From contig JAHBYV010000001.1 in NCBI GenBank assembly GCA_019635795.1, positions 224,033 to 288,032 on the forward strand: 64,000 bases of DNA. Direction: 5' to 3'. Each line of letters begins with the position of its first letter. Position 1 is the first letter of the stretch. Below, piece after piece: positions 7,452 through 15,308 of this stretch. The position numbers were made by a program, and so were the translations under genes. The DNA is from Rhizobiaceae bacterium. Lineage in GTDB: Bacteria; Pseudomonadota; Alphaproteobacteria; Rhizobiales; Rhizobiaceae. Under the pieces are notes generated by a model, which saw only the letters and a list, made by a program, of their open reading frames with translations, searched no databases and was not told where the DNA came from.

Positions 7452-10177
7452 GGCTGCGGGTCCCAACTAATCAGCGATTTGAATATAGTGTTTTCTTCTC
7501 TAAGTTTCTCGCACGTCCCGTCCCCGACGAGCTTCCCTCTGTCGAATACCAGAACTCGATCAAAATATTGCGACATTGAAGGTGAGCCGACAACCCAAAG
7601 CACAGCGGCATTGGGATCAATCTTGCGGACAAGTTCCAGAACACTCTGAACAATTTGTTCCTGGGCGCGTGTATCAAGCGCCAGCAGAGGCCGGTTGACG
7701 ACCAGATAGTCTGGGCGCTTGATCAGAGCGCGGGCAAGATCAAGTTTCTGGCGCAGCGCACCACTCAGCCTTCGACCGCCAACTCCTACATTGAAGCTCA
7801 GGCCCACATCCAGAACTTCGTCGTAGAGGCCATGCTCTTCCAGTATATCGCAAACCATGGTCCGGACCTGTTCGGAGCCGTTGGCATGTCCATGGCCTAT
7901 GCGTCCGAAAAGAATGTTATCCATCACGCTGGATGAACTGTTGTAGCGATCTGGATCGTACCGCTCGATCAACCCTTCCAGATCGGGAGGCAAATTCCGA
8001 TAGAATGCCTCGCGGGCCTCAACGATCCTGTCCATCAGATCTGCTGAAAGAAGCCCGAAACGATGCCGCGGTTCGATATAGGCAAAACTCAGGGAAATTA
8101 TCGAAGCGCGGTCGTCCTGACCCACGTCCTGAAATTGCTTGCCGCCCAGCTTTTGCAACAGTGTTTGATACGTCGGAATTTCTTCGGCGGTCATAAACTC
8201 TTGCTGCTGGAAGAACGGGTGGTCAGGTGGCAGGTCAGCAAACAGTTCGATTGTCTGCTCGGCAATGTTCAAACCCATAGCGTAAAGCCGGGTATCCAGA
8301 CCTGTCTCCTTGAGAACAGATGCGAAATATGGATCGTTAGCCAAAGCGATACGTGGCGAAACCGGTCCCGCCGCTGCACCAAAAAGAAGGTTTACGCCTA
8401 TCGTGGCTTCGCGGTTATAGCTTCCCGGCTCGAATGGAACCACAAGGTCGCTCATGTTCGCGTCATCCAACCGCTTGCGCAAAGCGCTGCGCAGCTCAAC
8501 GATGTGTGTGGCTAACCCGGTGTGCCGTGCCGTATCCGCAGCTGATCTCAGCCCCAGATCGAGCACATCGCGCGACATGCCAACAGCGTCTAACGCGGGG
8601 CGTACCGCTTGATATATATCCTGCGGCCCTTTTGCGCCCGCTGACTCATAGTCAACCCAGTCGCTCGCAATATCCAGGTCCGGGTTGCCTGCACTGTTTG
8701 CTTCGGCAATTTCCCACTCGCGATGCACCGCGGCCTGCTCGTCATATTCCTTTGCCCTGTAGGGAGCGTGCTTCAGCCCATAGAGCAGGTTATCGCGCAA
8801 TGTCCCCTGAAACAGTGAGGCGTCGGATGAGGCATAAGCCATACGGCGGCCGGAAACAGCCTCCGGTATTTCCGCAAGGTCACGATCCTCAGCAATAACG
8901 CGCCCGGTAAAAGGTTTCTCCAGCCTCACGAGCGCTGCCGCTAGTGCGTCGGCGCCACTGGAAGCTGTGCCCACCAGCGCAACATGCTCACCCGGTTTGA
9001 CCTCAAACGTGACATGCTCGACCAGTGAAGCGCCGCTATCGTCCTGAACTGTAAGATTGTTCGCGCAAAGCGGGCCGCTAATGTGGGGAATTTCTTCCAG
9101 CGTCACGCGCTGAAGGCTGGGGTCAAGCACCTGATCGATGGTGAACTGCTCAACAACCTGAGCATATTTCACCTGCACATCCTGGCGCATCTGATCCCAG
9201 TCGATCAGGTCTTTCATGGGGCCGGGCAGGTCTTTGTAGGCACCGATAACTGCAACAAGCTGGCCCACATCAAGCCGGCCTTCCAGCGCCAGATAGCCGC
9301 CAATCATGTAGAAGAGGAAAGGCGTGACCTGCGCCAGAAAATTGTTGATGAATTTGACCAGAAACTTCCACTGGTAAAGGTCGTACCGGATCTTGAAAAT
9401 TCTGCCGAGGCGGGCAGTTATATCGGCTCTTTCAAAGTTCGATGTATCGTTGATGTGGATTGCTCCAATTCCATCAACGATTTCACCCACCCGTCCTGAA
9501 AGCTCGCGGGCAGTCAGTTGACGCTCTCGCCCCAAAATCAGCAAACGGCGGCGCATACGGGGAATGAGGACAATCTGAACCAGCACGATTGCCAGAGCGA
9601 TCAGCCCGAGCCAAAAGCTCTGTACCATGATAAATGCCAGAGCGGTGAGCGCCTGTCCGCCGAGGAAAACCGGCTGTACGAAGGCATCCCCAATGAACCC
9701 GCCCATTGGCTCGACTTCATCTTTTATCATTGTGGCAACTTCAGCGGATTTCACGCGCTTGAAGTGTCCGATGGGGAACCGCAGGACGAGATCGACAAGT
9801 TCATATCGGACCCGGCGCAACATGCGCTCGCCAAGCCGTCCCTTATAAGTGTTGATGTAGAGCTTGAAGAGACCGTTGATGATCACAAGCAGCAGGAACA
9901 CCATGCTGAGCGCAAACAGCATCTGTTCGCGACCAAGCTGGAAGCCGGAGAAAAACTCGACGTGACCGAAGAACGGCACGTCAAAGGCGATGTTCAGGAA
10001 GGTTTGCGTGGCGTCAGGACTGCCGAAACCATCACCCTGAATTGGTCCATTGACGATCAGCTTCGGCAGATCGAAAGACATATAATAGGGCACCATCGAT
10101 AGCAGGACGATTGCCACTATCCAGAGTTGCTGGCGCCAGGTGTGAGTCCAAATATAGCGGAGTAGTGACGGCTCCAT
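7448..10177 (-). CDS. ABC exporter-like fusion protein with degenerate, expanded nucleotide-binding domain
   Basis: A 909-residue protein. Residues about 15-330 form a type IV exporter membrane domain (several long hydrophobic segments, coupling-helix-like stretches). The nucleotide-binding domain begins near 370, but its key motifs are degraded: Walker A is GTASSGAD (403-410, no Lys-Ser/Thr), Walker B ends VVNRP (826-830; Asp and catalytic Glu replaced by Asn and Arg), and the H-loop His is absent in VVGSPS. The signature LSGALRQ (804-810) is kept. About 280 extra residues are inserted, and a Q-loop-following segment recurs as LRDNLLYG (460-467), IGVNLLFG (593-600) and VMDNILFG (751-758). 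ATP hydrolysis is therefore doubtful. It is coupled to the CNB gene and follows the 190-residue protein gene by 6 bp. Confidence 0.85.
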   Translation of the reverse strand: MEPSLLRYIWTHTWRQQLWIVAIVLLSMVPYYMSFDLPKLIVNGPIQGDGFGSPDATQTFLNIAFDVPFFGHVEFFSGFQLGREQMLFALSMVFLLLVIINGLFKLYINTYKGRLGERMLRRVRYELVDLVLRFPIGHFKRVKSAEVATMIKDEVEPMGGFIGDAFVQPVFLGGQALTALAFIMVQSFWLGLIALAIVLVQIVLIPRMRRRLLILGRERQLTARELSGRVGEIVDGIGAIHINDTSNFERADITARLGRIFKIRYDLYQWKFLVKFINNFLAQVTPFLFYMIGGYLALEGRLDVGQLVAVIGAYKDLPGPMKDLIDWDQMRQDVQVKYAQVVEQFTIDQVLDPSLQRVTLEEIPHISGPLCANNLTVQDDSGASLVEHVTFEVKPGEHVALVGTASSGADALAAALVRLEKPFTGRVIAEDRDLAEIPEAVSGRRMAYASSDASLFQGTLRDNLLYGLKHAPYRAKEYDEQAAVHREWEIAEANSAGNPDLDIASDWVDYESAGAKGPQDIYQAVRPALDAVGMSRDVLDLGLRSAADTARHTGLATHIVELRSALRKRLDDANMSDLVVPFEPGSYNREATIGVNLLFGAAAGPVSPRIALANDPYFASVLKETGLDTRLYAMGLNIAEQTIELFADLPPDHPFFQQQEFMTAEEIPTYQTLLQKLGGKQFQDVGQDDRASIISLSFAYIEPRHRFGLLSADLMDRIVEAREAFYRNLPPDLEGLIERYDPDRYNSSSSVMDNILFGRIGHGHANGSEQVRTMVCDILEEHGLYDEVLDVGLSFNVGVGGRRLSGALRQKLDLARALIKRPDYLVVNRPLLALDTRAQEQIVQSVLELVRKIDPNAAVLWVVGSPSMSQYFDRVLVFDRGKLVGDGTCEKLREENTIFKSLISWDPQP

Positions 10178-10183
10178 CGCGCC

Positions 10184-10756
10184 TCATCCGGCCGGATGCA
10201 GGACGTAGAAAAGGCGACGCGTGTAAGGAGAATCCTCAATCGCCGCATCGTGCAGGTCCAGCGCAAAATTACAGTGCATCTTCAAGGAAGGCCGGGCGAT
10301 AATTTCCGGCACTTGCGAGGTGGCACGCTCCAGTTCTGGCGGGTACTCGATCACCACGACTTTGGCATTGTCGATCAGCGAGAACAAAAGCTGCCCAAGT
10401 GGTTCGCGCTTGCCGAAGGGTTTGAGCGAATAACCGAGCAGCACCAGCCCATAGCTGAAGGGTGAAAAATCATACTCAACCTCCTGAAATTTCCTGGATA
10501 AATGTCGGACATGGCAAGGCTTGCCGTTAAGTTCGCTCGATTCATAGTCAGGCGTTTTCGGATCAACTGAGAGAACCGACTTTGGAGTATGCGTAAGGTA
10601 GCTGGTAATCGGTCTTATGTGCCCGCCAATTTCGACTATGTTTTCGCAGTCACGGACGAAATGAGCGGCCAGAACTTGACGGATTTCCGCTGCCGGGCCG
10701 GAAAGATGAGGCAGGCTGTCAAAAACATTCGCAGGAAGATATTCGGCCTGAGACAT
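10184..10756 (-). CDS. Conserved hypothetical protein, possible Rossmann/methyltransferase-like fold
   Basis: A 190-residue protein that I do not recognise. The segment CENIVEIGGHIRPITSYL followed by VLSVDPKTPD resembles the first two strands of a class I SAM-dependent methyltransferase, but no complete SAM-binding motif is evident. No signal peptide or membrane segment. It sits 6 bp upstream of the exporter gene on the same strand and divergently (60 bp) from another small protein of similar apparent fold at 10817. Its place at the head of the exporter operon suggests a role in modifying, or recognising, the exported glycan; this is inference. Confidence 0.6.
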   Translation of the reverse strand: MSQAEYLPANVFDSLPHLSGPAAEIRQVLAAHFVRDCENIVEIGGHIRPITSYLTHTPKSVLSVDPKTPDYESSELNGKPCHVRHLSRKFQEVEYDFSPFSYGLVLLGYSLKPFGKREPLGQLLFSLIDNAKVVVIEYPPELERATSQVPEIIARPSLKMHCNFALDLHDAAIEDSPYTRRLFYVLHPAG

Positions 10757-10816
10757 GAAATTCTCTTTTTTGGGGAATGCGTTGTGTCCTGATGCAACTC
10801 ACCATAGAACACAGCC

Positions 10817-11485
10817 ATGGATCACAACAACATTATTGATTCAACTAAAGATTGGCATGAAGACGCGTTCGACCTGACGCGCGGTATTGCCGCTTATACG
10901 CGCTCGCCGCTTGTCGCGAGGATTGCGAAGGTACTCGCAAAGCACCCGCAAGCCTCCATTGCAAATGCCTTCAATCATAAGCAGGTCGCCTGCAAGATGT
11001 GGGCACGCGATGAGCTGCACAATGCTTTTGGCGGCAAATACCAGCGCATTTGGGTGTTGGGGGGTTGGTATGGCGTGTTGGCCGCCATGCTGTTTGACGA
11101 TGCGCGATTTGATATAGGCTCGATTGAAACCATCGACCTTGATGAGAATGTCGCCGCTATCGCCCAAACCTTGAATGGAAACGATCCGCGTCTGATCGCG
11201 CGAACCTGCGATATGTACGCCCTTGATTATGCAGGCGGAAAGCCGGACCTCGTGGTTAATACGAGTTGCGAGCACATTGCTGATGTGCGCGGCTGGCTGG
11301 ACATGCTACCCGGCGGAACCAGGGTTCTGCTTCAATCGAATGATTATTACGCCGAGCCGACCCACATCAATTGCGTTAGCTCGCAAGATGCATTCGAGAG
11401 ACTCGCCAGTTTGTCCAGTGTAAGCTTTGCGGGCACGCTGCCTCAGAAAAAGTACAACCGCTTCATGCTGATTGGGACTGCCTGA
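10817..11485 (+). CDS. Conserved hypothetical protein, methyltransferase-like fold
   Basis: A 222-residue protein with a segment like a class I methyltransferase core: RIWVLGGWYGVLAAML (glycine-rich loop) followed by IETIDLDENV (acidic end of strand 2) and PDLVVNTSCEHI (strand 4 region with a catalytic-loop-like NTS). Function and substrate are unknown. The start ATG at 10817 is 60 bp from the divergent 190-residue protein gene, so the two may share a promoter region. Its 3' end overlaps the convergent MurG-like glycosyltransferase gene by 23 bp. It is the only plus-strand gene between 6.1 and 15.3 kb. Confidence 0.6.
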   Translation: MDHNNIIDSTKDWHEDAFDLTRGIAAYTRSPLVARIAKVLAKHPQASIANAFNHKQVACKMWARDELHNAFGGKYQRIWVLGGWYGVLAAMLFDDARFDIGSIETIDLDENVAAIAQTLNGNDPRLIARTCDMYALDYAGGKPDLVVNTSCEHIADVRGWLDMLPGGTRVLLQSNDYYAEPTHINCVSSQDAFERLASLSSVSFAGTLPQKKYNRFMLIGTA

Positions 11486-12614
11486 CGCGCCAGTGCTCAA
11501 GCAGGATTTGAACCGTGCGCTGCGCGCCATTCAAGTCAAGCGTACTGGCGGGCGGTGGATTCTGTTCCAATGCACCTTCAATCGCGATCAGGAGCGTATC
11601 ACCGTCGAGTTTTTCTTCCGATAACATAGATGCAAGGCCCAATGCCTCCAATCTGCGGGCTCGGCTCGTCTGTTCCGTTTCGCCTCCTTCCGCGAACGGA
11701 ATGAGCAGGGACCGGCACCGGGCTCGCAGTATGTCACAAACGGTGTTGTAACCTGCTTGCGAGACAGACAATTTAGCCCCAGACAGCAGGTCAGGGAAGT
11801 CCGGCCTGAATCGAAAAACAGACAGGTTTGGCGATGCAGCGGCAAGCGCATGGCGGTAATCGGCTTCTGGCAAATTTGGTCCGGTAATCAGGGAGATTGA
11901 CCGGTCGCGCGGCATCTTGGCCGCAGCATCCACGCTTGCTGCAACAAGCTTTCTGCCCGCTGCACCGCCGCCAGCTGAAATCAAGATATCAAACCGCTCC
12001 TGCGGTGCATCGGGGGCAGGTCCCGCGACCATACCGGTATAGGCAATGCGGTCAGCGATCTGGCCCGCTAAGGGAAACGTCTCTTCCAGCCTGGCAAATG
12101 CCGCGTCTCCGTGCACAAGCACGAGATCGAAATAGCGGCGCACCAGTTCAACCGTTTCCTCATTGCGTCCGGGCTTGGTGCGTTCCTGCATTATGTCGCG
12201 CAAAGAGCAGGCAAGCAGCGGCTTTGGCGCGCCCTGCGATATGGCCTCAAGCAAAGGCACAAGCTCAAATCGCATTTGCCGCCTTCCAAATGGGAAGGCT
12301 TCCACGATCACTATATCTGGCTGAAATTCGGAATAAATTGAGAGTAGCAGGTCACGCCTGTCGTTCAGAAAACGTTCGTCGACGGCGGACCCGTCAGGAT
12401 GTGCCAGACCGGAAAAACCTTCGCTGGCGACAACTGGCGGCAATGCTACATGCGCAATTTCTGAGGGCGGAAAACCATCAACGGGCGCGCCGCCGGTTAC
12501 AAGCTTGAGATTGGCGCCAGCACGGTGAAGCGCAGAAGAAATGCGACTTGCGCGCGCCAAATGTCCAATGCCTAGCAGATGCTGAACATAGAACAGAATG
12601 CGCGGGGCGTTCAT
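11463..12614 (-). CDS. MurG-like glycosyltransferase (GT28-type / COG4671)
   Basis: A 383-residue GT-B protein with the start ILFYVQHLLGIGHLARASRIS typical of predicted glycosyltransferases related to MurG, and a C-terminal donor-binding half (LISAGGGAAGRKLV, VSQAGYNTVCDIL, LLIPFAEGGETEQ). It is expected to transfer a sugar from a UDP/GDP donor in the cytoplasm. ATG at 12614 overlaps the stop of the upstream GT4 gene (ATGA), so translation is coupled. It is last in the three-gene minus-strand run from 15080. It resembles the protein at 13866 in the GIGHL/GLGHL loop and the GYNT motif, suggesting they act on successive or similar steps. Confidence 0.83.
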   Translation of the reverse strand: MNAPRILFYVQHLLGIGHLARASRISSALHRAGANLKLVTGGAPVDGFPPSEIAHVALPPVVASEGFSGLAHPDGSAVDERFLNDRRDLLLSIYSEFQPDIVIVEAFPFGRRQMRFELVPLLEAISQGAPKPLLACSLRDIMQERTKPGRNEETVELVRRYFDLVLVHGDAAFARLEETFPLAGQIADRIAYTGMVAGPAPDAPQERFDILISAGGGAAGRKLVAASVDAAAKMPRDRSISLITGPNLPEADYRHALAAASPNLSVFRFRPDFPDLLSGAKLSVSQAGYNTVCDILRARCRSLLIPFAEGGETEQTSRARRLEALGLASMLSEEKLDGDTLLIAIEGALEQNPPPASTLDLNGAQRTVQILLEHWRVRQSQSA

Positions 12615-13852
12615 ATGCGGTCCCATTCCTGTTCGAACAGCGCTTTAAGCTGCCGAATGCTGGAATGATAATCAAAGCGGGTGCGAACACGATCTTCAGC
12701 GGCAGTGCCGAGTTGTGCTCTCAAGGAAGGGTTGCGAATAAGTCGCTCCAGAGCTTGCGCCAGTGCAGCCGGGCTTTCCGATGGAACGACAAGGCCGTTC
12801 TGACCATCTGTCAGCAGTTCGGGCACGCCGGACACGTCCGTCGAAACGCAGGCAAGGCCCTGACTCGCCGCTTCAACCAGCACATTGGGCAGTCCGTCAC
12901 GATCGCCGTCTGGCGCTATTCGGCAGGCAAGCGCAAAAATATCCGAGGCGCGATATTGAGAAAGCACATCTTCCTGAGCTTGTGCTCCCTTCCAGACAAT
13001 GCGGCCATCCAACCCAAGACGCGTCGCTTGCGCCTTCAGTTCCGCAATTTTTTCACCTGACCCGATGTGAGTAAAACGCCAGTGCAGATCGCGCGGTAGC
13101 AATGCGAGCGCATCGAGCAGCGTGTCGAATCCCTTCTTGTGAACCGCACGTCCAACACTCACGATTTCGACGGGATTGGCCGTGTCGCTTCCATCGCGAT
13201 CATGAGCGCGTGCGGGGAAGGTCGCAAAACGATCAAGATCAAGGCCGTGATAACTGAGGTGGACAGCAGAGCGACCGTCCAAAAGCTGTTCTAAATGCTG
13301 ATGGCCGCTTTGCGTGCAGGTAACAGTCCACCGCGCACCGGCCAGTTTGTCGGACAACTCCTTGTCCTCAGAGGTCCAAATGTCCTTTGCGTGGGCCGAA
13401 CAGGTCCATGGAATACCGCGCAGCATGGCGGCGTAGCGCGTTACAGAGGCCGGAGTATGCGCGAAATGCGCGTGAAGCCAGAACCCGCGTTCCGGCCATT
13501 CATTGGCCAGAACCAGAGCCTGACCAAATCTTCTGAACCGGTTGCGCGTGAAGTCGCGCGTGAGGTCCTTCGCGAAGGCAGGGATGGCCTTCCAGAAACG
13601 GGCCGTCGGCATGACAGCAAGCAGCGCCCGCAACACGCGCCCTCGCTCATCATGCAAGTACTCCGGCAGGTAGCGCACCTCCGCCTCGATCTCATCATGC
13701 ACGGGATGGCGTTTGGTATCGGTTGGCCTGCGCAGTACAACGATGACAATCTCGATGCCGGATTGCTCAAGCCCACGTAACTCTTGGGCAATGAAGGTTT
13801 CGGAAAGGCGTGGATAGCCTTTGAGAACGATGACGAGACGCTGATTTCTCAT
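12611..13852 (-). CDS. Glycosyltransferase family 4
   Basis: A 413-residue GT4-type glycosyltransferase. Conserved features are VIVLKGYPRLSETFIAQELRGL at the N-terminus (the SETF motif of colanic-acid WcaL-type enzymes), VGRAVHKKGFDTLLDA at the start of the second domain, and a C-terminal DGLPNVLVEAASQGLACVST with the E-x7-E region. Start: ATG at 13852, 13 bp after the stop of the upstream gene; an open frame continues upstream to 13957 but reads into that gene. The middle gene of the three-glycosyltransferase run. It probably builds part of the same glycan as the neighbours; donor specificity is not readable. Confidence 0.87.
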   Translation of the reverse strand: MRNQRLVIVLKGYPRLSETFIAQELRGLEQSGIEIVIVVLRRPTDTKRHPVHDEIEAEVRYLPEYLHDERGRVLRALLAVMPTARFWKAIPAFAKDLTRDFTRNRFRRFGQALVLANEWPERGFWLHAHFAHTPASVTRYAAMLRGIPWTCSAHAKDIWTSEDKELSDKLAGARWTVTCTQSGHQHLEQLLDGRSAVHLSYHGLDLDRFATFPARAHDRDGSDTANPVEIVSVGRAVHKKGFDTLLDALALLPRDLHWRFTHIGSGEKIAELKAQATRLGLDGRIVWKGAQAQEDVLSQYRASDIFALACRIAPDGDRDGLPNVLVEAASQGLACVSTDVSGVPELLTDGQNGLVVPSESPAALAQALERLIRNPSLRAQLGTAAEDRVRTRFDYHSSIRQLKALFEQEWDRI

Positions 13853-13865
13853 GTGTATCGGCGAG

Positions 13866-15080
13866 TCAAATCGCGCCTTCAACGACCGAAAAGTTCCGGC
13901 GCTCGCTTCGATCAAGCCAAGTGCCGACACGGTCGGAAATTCTCGACAAACCTTCAAGCTGCAAGTCAGGATTGCTTTGTGACGGACGAGGGCGGCGCAG
14001 CAATTCTTTCAATTTAGCCGCCATCAGGGCGGGTTCTTCGGCTTGTTCGGGCAAAATCATATCAACCAGCCCCAATTCGGCGGCACGCTGCGCCCGAATG
14101 AGCTGCTCTTCGCGCGGCGCAACGCGCGGAACGATCAAGGCTGGCTTGTCGAAGGAAAGAATCTCGCAATAGGTGTTGTAGCCGCCCATTGCCACAACCG
14201 CCTTGGCGCCGGCGACCAGATCTTCCATGCGATTGTCGAACTCTATCATCTTGATACTGCTGATCGGCGCGCTCTTGCGCATCAGTTTCCGACGCTTGTT
14301 CGCGGGCATGTATGGTCCGAGCACGATGAGCGCGCGTTGCGTCAGGCTCGAGTCACTCTGATAAGCATGTATGACGTTATGCACCAGATCGGCACCGTCG
14401 CCGCCGCCACCGGTTGTAACCAATATGTAGTCGCCCTCAGGCCGGTGATCCTCCGATTGCAAATCCGGCACCTTGCGTTGCAGAAATCCAACGAAATCCA
14501 TCTTTGAGCGCACGCTGGATGGCACGTCGAGACCGGTCAGCGGGTCATAGAAATCTGGCGGGCCGTAGACCCAGATCGAATCATAGAACATGGCAATCTT
14601 GCGCATGACATCCGCGCGCTTCCATTCGGCATCCAGCAATCGCGGAGCGTCCATAACCTCCCGCAAGCCGAGAATCAGCGTTGTTCCGCGCGTCTTGAGA
14701 TATGACAGCGTATCTGCAACCTCACCGCGCAGACCCAGAGGCTCCTTGTCCACGATGAAAATGTCGGGGCGGAACGTCTCTGCAGTGCTGCGAATGATGG
14801 ACTGGCGCATCTTCAGTGTATCCTGAAGATCAATGTGCTTTTCGAGGGAAGTGTACTCCCCGTTCCGCAGTTTGATCACGCTTGGAATTTTCACGAAATC
14901 GACGCGGGCCCGATAGTCGAACGCTCCCGCGATGGGCGAGCCGGATATGATCAGAACATTCAGCCCACGATAATCTTCGACGAGCGCATGAGCGATTGTC
15001 CGACAACGACGCAAATGGCCAAGGCCAAACGTGTCGTGACTGTACATAAGGATACGTGCTTCCTCGAAACGCCGCTTCAT
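13866..15080 (-). CDS. MurG-like predicted glycosyltransferase (COG4671-type)
   Basis: A 404-residue protein that begins with ILMYSHDTFGLGHLRRCRTIAH, the N-terminal signature of the COG4671 predicted glycosyltransferases. Towards the C-terminus it has LVTTGGGGDGADLVHN and VAMGGYNTYCEILSF, followed by PALIVPRVAPREEQLIRA, which matches a GT28-like donor pocket. It heads the minus-strand run of three glycosyltransferases and starts at ATG 15080 with about 230 bp to the divergent receptor cyclase gene. No signal peptide; cytoplasmic. Function in glycan assembly is inferred from family and neighbours. Confidence 0.83.
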   Translation of the reverse strand: MKRRFEEARILMYSHDTFGLGHLRRCRTIAHALVEDYRGLNVLIISGSPIAGAFDYRARVDFVKIPSVIKLRNGEYTSLEKHIDLQDTLKMRQSIIRSTAETFRPDIFIVDKEPLGLRGEVADTLSYLKTRGTTLILGLREVMDAPRLLDAEWKRADVMRKIAMFYDSIWVYGPPDFYDPLTGLDVPSSVRSKMDFVGFLQRKVPDLQSEDHRPEGDYILVTTGGGGDGADLVHNVIHAYQSDSSLTQRALIVLGPYMPANKRRKLMRKSAPISSIKMIEFDNRMEDLVAGAKAVVAMGGYNTYCEILSFDKPALIVPRVAPREEQLIRAQRAAELGLVDMILPEQAEEPALMAAKLKELLRRPRPSQSNPDLQLEGLSRISDRVGTWLDRSERRNFSVVEGAI

Positions 15081-15308
15081 CGTTTTTAGCCTATGCTTTC
15101 CGTTCGACCGGATCGGCGTTTTCGAACGCTCTCATTTGAAATTACACCACCCTAGCGGGAACAATGCAACCAATGGAGGAATTCTTCAAATTATACGTTA
15201 AAGCATTTTTGGTAACAACCTGTGCGAGTACTATTCGACATTCTACAGAGAGAAACGCTGTAACAATACCGAAACGGCGTGCTGGCACAGAACTGAAAGC
15301 AGGTGAGA

